From DAOTMI01 sp964605545 (lineage in GTDB: Bacteria; Patescibacteriota; Microgenomatia; UBA12405): a stretch of DNA of 9,764 nucleotides. The notes below the pieces were generated by a model. It saw nothing but the letters and a program-made list of their open reading frames with translations, was not told the DNA's origin and did not search any database. Both the position numbers and the translations under genes were made by a program. The DNA lies in the NCBI GenBank assembly GCA_964605545.1, contig CAZSCX010000022.1, positions 1-9,764 on the forward strand, read 5' to 3'. Position 1 is the first letter of the stretch; each line of letters begins with the position of its first letter. This document shows positions 5,589 through 9,764 of this stretch, in pieces.

Positions 5589-6178
5589 TAATTTTCTTGA
5601 ACTAATTTAACTCGGCCGGAGTTGTAAATAGCGGTGTCGGCAGTTAAAGATTTAATCTGAACCCGATAAAGATGATTGCCGTCACGAAGAGTAAGTTTTG
5701 GTGAGGTAACGGAAACAGCAGTTTGACTGCTTGATTGGATTTCACTACCCCAGACTTCAACACCGGCAGTGATATCAAAAAGTCTAACGAAGACGGCACC
5801 GTTACCATTAATTAATTTAATATTGGCTTCAAAATAGGATTCTTTTAGACCGGTGTAGTCAGCTGGATTGAGATAAAAGTCGGTACCGGCAATATCCACC
5901 CATTTATTTTCGGTAGTAGAACCGGTGCCGGTAATTGGAATATAGGCAATTGTTTTGGATTTTTTGGTAGTAGTGACAGTGGTAGTGGTAGTTTTGGTGA
6001 TAGTGGGAGTAATGGGTATGGTAGTGGGTATGACACAATCACAAATTGGAGTAGAACAATCACATTTGTTGATTATGGGAGAAGAGGGGGTATTTTTTTT
6101 GAAGAAAACAAAATAATTGAGAGCTAGAATATCGGAAACTATTAAGATAATTAAAAATATTCTTAAAAATTTTTTCAC
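5588..6178 (-). CDS. membrane-anchored surface protein with Thr-rich stalk and beta-rich C-terminal domain
   Basis: 196 aa from GTG 6178. A single N-terminal membrane segment (residues about 5-26, preceded by MKKF, followed by KK) is an uncleaved signal anchor. Next comes a cysteine pair-of-pairs, CDC (39-41) and CDC (46-48), then a Pro/Thr stalk (51-73) with runs of Thr, typical of a flexible, perhaps glycosylated cell-surface linker. The rest (75-194) alternates strands such as GAVFVRLFDI, VWGSEIQSS, HLYRVQIKS and GRVKLVQ, a jelly-roll or Ig-like sandwich; I cannot name the domain. GTG is chosen since MKKF precedes the membrane helix directly and TATAAT lies 7 nt upstream. It is coupled (TAATG) to the S66 peptidase, although the two products should lie in different compartments. 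Function unknown. Confidence 0.78.
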   Translation of the reverse strand: MKKFLRIFLIILIVSDILALNYFVFFKKNTPSSPIINKCDCSTPICDCVIPTTIPITPTITKTTTTTVTTTKKSKTIAYIPITGTGSTTENKWVDIAGTDFYLNPADYTGLKESYFEANIKLINGNGAVFVRLFDITAGVEVWGSEIQSSSQTAVSVTSPKLTLRDGNHLYRVQIKSLTADTAIYNSGRVKLVQEN

Positions 6179-6185
6179 TAAATTA

Positions 6186-6191
6186 ATTATA
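6186..6191 (-). promoter_or_regulatory. -10 box containing the stop codon of the EpmA-like gene
   Basis: Minus strand TATAAT, preceded by TG; its bases 3-5 are the TAA stop (6189-6187) of the upstream gene, again as GTA-TAA-T. GTG 6178 follows after 7 nt. Same arrangement as at 1649-1654. Confidence 0.5.
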
Positions 6192-7173
6192 CAATATTAA
6201 TCACTTGCAGGTCTTGAATACTAGTTAAATTTGCAAAAAGCATAATTAAGCGATCAATACCTATAGCAATACCCGCAGAAGGAGGTAATTTGCTTAAAAC
6301 ATCAATAAATTCGTAGTCTGGTTTAATATAATTCATTTTTAGTTTTTTTCGAATTTTAATATCGTTTTTAAATCTATTTTGGTGTTCTTTGATATTAGTA
6401 TTTTCGGTTGCTTCGTTGCCGCAATTGCCTAATTCTATACCTTCTATATAAAATTCAAATCTTTGGGCAACATTTCTTTCTTCATCAAATTGAGTAATGG
6501 CGGCGAGTTCACGAGGATATTCGTAAATGAAAGTAGGTAGGCCGTTTTTGCCTAAATGAGGTTCGATGGAAAGACCGTAAATTTGTGACCAAAGATCGGT
6601 ATAGTTCATATTGTCAATACGATAGCCTTTGGCTTTGGCTTGTTTAAAAAATTCTTTATGATTAAATATATCGGTTATACCGGCATATTTTTTGAAGGCA
6701 TCGGCAACAGTAATTTTTTCGAATTTATTTAAATTGATCTTTTTGCCCTGATAAATTATTTCTTTTTTGCCGTAAAGTTTTTTGGCAATAAAAGAGAGTA
6801 AATTCATGACGTCGGTAATAATATCGAAGTAATCCTTGTTGAGACGATAAAATTCCAAAATGGTAAATTCGTGAGAATGTTTAACTTCCCGGGGTTCATT
6901 GTTGCGAAAAGCTTTGCCAAGAAAATAACAATCGCCAAGACCGGCAACCATTAATCTTTTGAGGTAAAGTTCGGGAGAAGGAATAAGATAAAAATTATCG
7001 GCTTTAAAAATTTCAAGATAACTTTCGGGGATTAAAACTGGGGACAAAAGAGGAACATCAATTTGGGTAAATTTTTCTTTTTGGAAAAAATCATCAATTA
7101 ATCTTTTGACTTGATTAAATTTTTGATGATTTTTTAGATTGGTTAAATTTGTTTCAATACTGACGTCTTTCAT
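6187..7173 (-). CDS. epmA: EF-P lysine ligase-like class II aaRS paralogue (EpmA/GenX/PoxA)
   Basis: 328 aa, the size of E. coli EpmA (325 aa) and far shorter than LysRS (about 500): the N-terminal anticodon-binding OB domain is missing. Class II core motifs are present: motif 1 near FTQIDVPLLSP (35-45), motif 2 KAFRNNEPREVKHSHEFTIL (87-106) plus EFYR, and motif 3 GIAIGIDRLIMLFA (301-314, Arg308). PTFIYEYPRELAAIT (213-227) and RFEFYIEGIELGN (238-250) align with EpmA. EpmA attaches beta-lysine to a lysine of elongation factor P, easing translation of polyproline. Odd: HSHEFT instead of HNPEFT, and GNCGNEATENTN instead of the usual ANG(F/Y)xEL-D, so substrate preference may differ. No epmB-like aminomutase or efp is in the window. 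ATG 7173 is set by TGG-TAAAAT 6 nt upstream; the AGGGGA before it is too close to serve as a Shine-Dalgarno. Confidence 0.85.
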   Translation of the reverse strand: MKDVSIETNLTNLKNHQKFNQVKRLIDDFFQKEKFTQIDVPLLSPVLIPESYLEIFKADNFYLIPSPELYLKRLMVAGLGDCYFLGKAFRNNEPREVKHSHEFTILEFYRLNKDYFDIITDVMNLLSFIAKKLYGKKEIIYQGKKINLNKFEKITVADAFKKYAGITDIFNHKEFFKQAKAKGYRIDNMNYTDLWSQIYGLSIEPHLGKNGLPTFIYEYPRELAAITQFDEERNVAQRFEFYIEGIELGNCGNEATENTNIKEHQNRFKNDIKIRKKLKMNYIKPDYEFIDVLSKLPPSAGIAIGIDRLIMLFANLTSIQDLQVINIV

Positions 7174-7179
7174 TCCCCT

Positions 7180-7188
7180 ATTTTACCA
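7180..7188 (-). promoter_or_regulatory. extended -10, leaderless start of the EpmA-like gene
   Basis: Minus strand TGG-TAAAAT followed by 6 nt and ATG 7173. It begins directly at the TGA stop of mscL, so this gene appears to have its own promoter despite being on the same strand. Confidence 0.5.
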
Positions 7189-7587
7189 TCAAATCTTTGA
7201 AGTACAAAAGGGACAGCGGGTAGCGCCTTTGGCAATGAGACTTAAACATTCCGGGCACTTTTTTGTATCTGGATCAACCGGTTTGCCTTTTTTGGTTAAA
7301 GCTGTTAGTTTGTTGATAGGTAAAACAACAAAGAAATAGATTACCGAAGCATTGATAAAAAATGAAATTATGGTATTGAGAAAATCACCTATCATAAATT
7401 TTGAATGGTTAATGGTGAAATAAAATGAAGAAAAATCAGGTTGACCACCAAAGGCACCGATTAATGGAGTAATAATATCTTTTACCAAGGCATTGACGAC
7501 ATTGCCAAAAGCAACACCGACAACAACACCAACAGCTAAATCGACAACATTGCCTTTTAAAATAAATTGCTTGAAACCTTGAAACAT
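7189..7587 (-). CDS. mscL: large-conductance mechanosensitive channel MscL with Cys4 tail
   Basis: 132 aa. Homopentameric stretch-activated channel of the cytoplasmic membrane that releases solutes on hypo-osmotic shock. The N-terminus FKQFILKGNVVDLAVGVVVG is the MscL signature: amphipathic N-helix (1-13), pore-lining TM1 (about 14-40, Gly-rich, ending DIITPLIG), short periplasmic loop (46-63), TM2 (about 65-92). The usual charged C-terminal helix bundle is replaced by a short zinc-ribbon-like tail with CPEC (111-114) and CPFC (125-128), a variant I recall from other MscL proteins, including CPR and actinobacteria. ATG 7587 is preceded by TATAAT at 7 nt. It is the only gene here that ends in TGA; a TAA follows one codon later in the same frame. 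Divergent from the SurA-N-like gene. Confidence 0.95.
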   Translation of the reverse strand: MFQGFKQFILKGNVVDLAVGVVVGVAFGNVVNALVKDIITPLIGAFGGQPDFSSFYFTINHSKFMIGDFLNTIISFFINASVIYFFVVLPINKLTALTKKGKPVDPDTKKCPECLSLIAKGATRCPFCTSKI

Positions 7588-7594
7588 ATAAAAG

Positions 7595-7618
7595 ATTATA
7601 ACTCTTTAGTGTTATAAT
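7595..7618. promoter_or_regulatory. back-to-back leaderless promoters in an inverted repeat
   Basis: ATTATAAC (7595-7602) and GTTATAAT (7611-7618) form a perfect 8-bp inverted repeat with an 8-bp spacer. Each arm is a -10 box pointing outward: minus TATAAT, 7 nt, ATG 7587 (mscL); plus TGT-TATAAT, 6 nt, ATG 7625. The whole gap between the two genes is 37 bp, so any -35 region of one promoter must lie in or beyond the other gene's start. Confidence 0.6.
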
Positions 7619-7624
7619 GGCATA

Positions 7625-8233
7625 ATGAAAAAACAAACTAAAAAAACAACACCGATTAAAATTACCCGTAAGTTGAATATTAAAGTAATTTCGGTAGCTT
7701 TGGCAATATTGATTGGTATTTTAGCTTATTATCGATATGGAGTGGCAGCAGTTGTAAATGGAAAAATGATTTCCAGGTGGTCGTTTATAAAAAATATGGA
7801 AAAGCAAAGTGGGGAACAAATTTTGGAGCAAATGATAACCGAGTCTTTAATATTGAGTGAGGGAGCAAAAAATAAGATATTTATTGGTAAAGATATTATA
7901 GATGCCGAAATTAAAGTTATTTCCGATAATATTGCTTCCCAAGGTTCAACTTTGGAAGAAGTTTTGACTCTAAGAGGTATGAGTAAAAGTGAACTGGAAA
8001 AGCAGATTAAATTGCAAAAAATATTGGACAAATTAGCAGTAACAGATATTCAAATAAGTGATGAACAGATTAATGAATATTTGAAAACCAATAAGGATTT
8101 ATTGCCAAAGGGTTCAACTCAGGAAGAATTGAAAAAAATGGCAAAAGAAGATTTAACGGCCCAGGCCAGTAATGAAGCAATTAACAGCTGGTTGGAAAAA
8201 ATCAGGAGCGAAGCAAAAGTAGTAATCAGATAA
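7625..8233 (+). CDS. membrane-anchored SurA/PrsA N-terminal-domain-like protein without PPIase domain
   Basis: 202 aa. A basic N-terminus (MKKQTKKTT...) is followed by one membrane segment (about 20-37), giving an extracytoplasmic C-terminus. AAVVNGKMISRWSF (41-54) is the start typical of SurA_N/trigger-factor-like peptidyl-prolyl isomerase chaperones ('VNG..I.R..F'). Long helices follow: LEQMITESLILSEGAKN, DAEIKVISDNIASQGSTLEE and MSKSELEKQIKLQKILDKLA, then ISDEQINEYLKTN and a last helix. This matches the helical chaperone domain, but the parvulin PPIase domain that PrsA and SurA carry is absent. Likely a holdase for exported proteins (inference). ATG 7625 follows TGT-TATAAT after 6 nt. The next gene on this strand begins 38 nt downstream with its own -10 box. 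Confidence 0.78.
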   Translation: MKKQTKKTTPIKITRKLNIKVISVALAILIGILAYYRYGVAAVVNGKMISRWSFIKNMEKQSGEQILEQMITESLILSEGAKNKIFIGKDIIDAEIKVISDNIASQGSTLEEVLTLRGMSKSELEKQIKLQKILDKLAVTDIQISDEQINEYLKTNKDLLPKGSTQEELKKMAKEDLTAQASNEAINSWLEKIRSEAKVVIR

Positions 8234-8255
8234 TTTGTAATAAATTAGCTGTTTG

Positions 8256-8264
8256 TGTTACACT
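8256..8264 (+). promoter_or_regulatory. extended -10, leaderless start of the 151-aa gene
   Basis: TGT-TACACT is followed by 7 nt and ATG 8272. The hexamer is weaker (4 of 6) than others here, but the TGn and the spacing agree with the window-wide pattern. Confidence 0.4.
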
Positions 8265-8271
8265 CTTTTAG

Positions 8272-8727
8272 ATGAAAGAAATTAAATCTAAAAAGAAAAG
8301 GTTAGTAATGCAAATGGGAATAATAGTTTTGATATTGATTGCAGCGATTTCTCTGACTTGTAGGATAATAAATTTAAAAATTCGCTCCGGTAAGATAATC
8401 AACGAGAATGATTCAACGGTTGAAGCAACCGATAAAAACGGAATAATTTGGCCAAGTGATCTGAATTTGCCAAAATATAATAACGGAAAAATTAAAACGA
8501 TAAATAAAATTGAGGAGCAAGAGGCTTGGACAATAATTATGGAAAATACAAACGAATCGTATTTTCAGGAATATAAACAACTCTTAATTCAAAATGGGTG
8601 GTTGACAGATGATGAAATCAAAATTGAATCGAGTATGATTCAAGCCGAAAAGGACAATTACCAAATTAACGTAATTTGGGATCCTGTCTCACAAAGTGTT
8701 TTGCTTACCCTTCACCAAATTAATTAA
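8272..8727 (+). CDS. single-pass membrane protein with small alpha/beta domain, unknown
   Basis: 151 aa. The basic start MKEIKSKKKRL and a hydrophobic segment (about 12-28) form a signal anchor; a Lys/Arg-rich linker and about 100 extracytoplasmic residues follow. The domain begins at IIWPSDLNLPKYNNGKI (54-70), continues with EAWTIIMENTNESYFQEYKQ, the helix-turn LLIQNGWL and ends in two strands, NYQINVIWD and SVLLTLHQI. The 'WP-DLP-Y-G' opening, 'Y-EY--LL--GW' centre and paired last strands look like a compact alpha/beta sandwich; I do not recognise a named family. It lies 38 nt after the SurA-N-like gene, with a leaderless-type start, and its TAA stop is 1 nt from the stop of the convergent membrane-protein gene. 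Function unknown. Confidence 0.75.
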   Translation: MKEIKSKKKRLVMQMGIIVLILIAAISLTCRIINLKIRSGKIINENDSTVEATDKNGIIWPSDLNLPKYNNGKIKTINKIEEQEAWTIIMENTNESYFQEYKQLLIQNGWLTDDEIKIESSMIQAEKDNYQINVIWDPVSQSVLLTLHQIN

Positions 8728-8728
8728 C

Positions 8729-9163
8729 TTATTTTTTGTAGTAGCTTTTGACTTGGAAAAGGAAATAGAGTCCAACGGCAGTACCAAAAAGTTGACCAAT
8801 AAGATTACCGCTAAAGATGGAATAAACTAATTGAACCAAAGAAGCATAAAACATCATATTCCAGCCGTCAATTTTTTTATTTTTGAGTCCGGGAATGGCT
8901 TTGATAAAAAGAATGATGCTGGCAATAAGAAAAATCAAAGATAAAAAGGTGGAAAAACCAAAAATTGAATGAACAGGAATAATTGGAGCAAAGGTAGAAA
9001 AATAAGAAGTAATACCGAAAAGCATGATAGCCATATAAGCAGTAATGGCAATAATAACGTAATTTAAAATCGGGGCATTTTTGACAATAAATTCTTTTAC
9101 GTCTTTTGGTAAAGATGGCAATTTATTAAAAAGTTCTTCGAGCGTTGTTATTATTTGGTCCAT
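8729..9163 (-). CDS. four-helix integral membrane protein, unknown
   Basis: 144 aa. An amphipathic N-terminal helix (1-28, MDQIITTLEELFNKLPSLPK) precedes four predicted membrane helices at about 33-55, 66-90, 102-118 and 119-137; the tail ends FLFQVKSYYKK. A Gly-Leu-Lys-Asn-Lys-Lys loop (92-97) joins helices 2 and 3. No catalytic motif, Cys or His cluster is visible, so I infer a structural or permease-like role only. The start ATG 9163 is uncertain: no Shine-Dalgarno, and the best -10-like hexamer (TATTAT) ends only 4 nt upstream. The gene is convergent with the 151-aa gene and divergent from the zinc-ribbon gene. Confidence 0.72.
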   Translation of the reverse strand: MDQIITTLEELFNKLPSLPKDVKEFIVKNAPILNYVIIAITAYMAIMLFGITSYFSTFAPIIPVHSIFGFSTFLSLIFLIASIILFIKAIPGLKNKKIDGWNMMFYASLVQLVYSIFSGNLIGQLFGTAVGLYFLFQVKSYYKK

Positions 9164-9223
9164 AACGATAATAAACTATTAATAGTCTAAGTAATTTATA
9201 ATCTTTATTAGTTCAAAATGCAA

Positions 9224-9232
9224 TGATATGAT
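9224..9232 (+). promoter_or_regulatory. extended -10, leaderless start of the zinc-ribbon gene
   Basis: TGA-TATGAT followed by 8 nt and ATG 9241. GGG in the spacer lies only 1 nt from ATG, too close to act as a Shine-Dalgarno. Confidence 0.45.
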
Positions 9233-9240
9233 GAAAGGGT

Positions 9241-9764
9241 ATGAATCAAAATGAAAATGTTTGTCCAAAATGCGGAGCACCGCTCTCCCCTGTTACGGAA
9301 ACGCCAACGGGAAGACAATTACAAAGATGTAGTAAGGGGAGCTGGAATCCTCAAACTCATAAAAATGAGGGCTGTGCTTATGTAAAATGGCTGGAAACTC
9401 CACCAAAAGAATTGGACGAAGTATGTCCTAAGTGTGGGGCAAAATTAGTTTTGGCAGTAACTAGATTTGGTAAAAAGATGAAAAAATGTAGTGCCGGATC
9501 ATGGGATAGTGCGACTAAAAAAGTGGTTGGTTGTGATTTTGTGGAATGGATAAATGGAACAACGGAAAATTTAGATGAAAAATGTCCTAAATGCGGTGCA
9601 AATTTGGTGTTGTATACAACCTCTAATGGGAAAAGAATGAAAAAATGTTCAACATCGGGTTGGGATAAAGAAGCGAAAAAGGCAACCGGATGTGATTATA
9701 TTATCTGGCTAAAAGCGGGACAAGACGTGTCCGATAATGGCGAAGAATTTCTACCGGCGGAAGA
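9241..9764 (+). CDS. protein with three tandem zinc-ribbon repeats (topoisomerase C4-like), 3' end outside window
   Basis: 174 complete codons from ATG 9241 with no stop before the window edge. Three repeats of about 44-50 aa: residues 8-51, 62-104 and 115-157. Each has CPKCGA, a Gly-Lys/Arg turn, a single Cys followed by Ser, Trp, and then Gly-Cys-x-(Y/F)-x-x-Trp (ligands 8, 11, 30, 45; 62, 65, 83, 98; 115, 118, 136, 151). This is the layout of the C4 zinc fingers at the end of bacterial topoisomerase I, which bind single-stranded DNA, but here they begin at the start codon without a topoisomerase core. Repeats 2 and 3 are most alike. After residue 158 the chain becomes acidic, a linker to something beyond the window. 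Nucleic-acid binding is inferred; a C-terminal nuclease or helicase domain, or a fourth repeat, is possible. Confidence 0.85.
   Translation, partial: MNQNENVCPKCGAPLSPVTETPTGRQLQRCSKGSWNPQTHKNEGCAYVKWLETPPKELDEVCPKCGAKLVLAVTRFGKKMKKCSAGSWDSATKKVVGCDFVEWINGTTENLDEKCPKCGANLVLYTTSNGKRMKKCSTSGWDKEAKKATGCDYIIWLKAGQDVSDNGEEFLPAE

Noticed and set aside
5965..6050. GT-rich low-complexity tract, possible microsatellite
   Set aside because: It is fully explained by Thr and Pro/Ile codons of the surface-protein stalk; the repeat is not exact.
7174..7179. AGGGGA as Shine-Dalgarno for the EpmA-like gene
   Set aside because: It directly touches the ATG, leaving no spacing for ribosome binding; the extended -10 in front explains the start better.
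1..9764. tRNA, rRNA, CRISPR array, insertion sequence or attachment site
   Set aside because: No gap is longer than about 120 bp; none shows cloverleaf bases, regularly spaced repeats, terminal inverted repeats or transposase motifs.

Overview
The window is an AT-rich, very densely packed stretch of bacterial chromosome. It holds 15 genes I consider real plus one incomplete gene at each edge, counted together as 16 coding features. Small compact genes, minimal intergenic space, TAA stops in 13 of the 14 complete genes, a GenX/EpmA-type stand-alone lysine ligase, an MscL with a cysteine-rich tail and many short single-pass membrane proteins suggest a candidate-phyla-radiation (Patescibacteria, Microgenomates-like) genome. 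That assignment is inference; there is no rRNA or marker gene here to prove it. I see no mobile element, CRISPR array, tRNA or rRNA.

Layout: (a) 1-275 minus, start of a polysaccharide deacetylase, divergent from an RRM RNA-binding protein (383-712 plus), which ends in a strong UUCG-loop terminator followed by a GC-rich double-hairpin repeat. (b) 3138-828 minus, a cluster of an 84-aa protein, a DinB/Pol IV-like Y-family polymerase, a DUF5680-like protein and a four-helix SMR/EamA-like protein. (c) 3227-4354 plus, an M29 aminopeptidase, whose stop codon abuts the end of the next cluster. (d) 7587-4355 minus, MscL, an EpmA/GenX-like ligase, a Thr-stalk surface protein, an MccF-type S66 peptidase and a 79-aa protein. 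(e) 7625-8727 plus, a SurA-N-like membrane-anchored protein and another membrane-anchored protein, convergent (1-nt gap) on a four-helix membrane protein (9163-8729 minus). (f) 9241-end plus, a protein made of three zinc-ribbon repeats, running off the window. Apart from DNA polymerase, RRM protein and EpmA, the content is mainly envelope and peptide turnover; I see no single pathway joining all the genes.

The most striking pattern is in the spacing before the starts. Eleven of 16 starts have a -10-like hexamer (TATAAT or a close variant, often TGn-extended) only 5-9 nt upstream of ATG/GTG and no usable Shine-Dalgarno sequence. This predicts leaderless mRNAs starting at or within a few bases of the start codon, with separate promoters even inside same-strand gene clusters. 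Twice the stop codon of the upstream gene sits inside the predicted -10 of the next gene (GTA-TAA-T). The exceptions fit: dinB, which overlaps its upstream gene, has a good Shine-Dalgarno; the S66 peptidase is stop-start coupled (TAATG); and the RRM gene has a promoter about 75 nt upstream and so a real leader.
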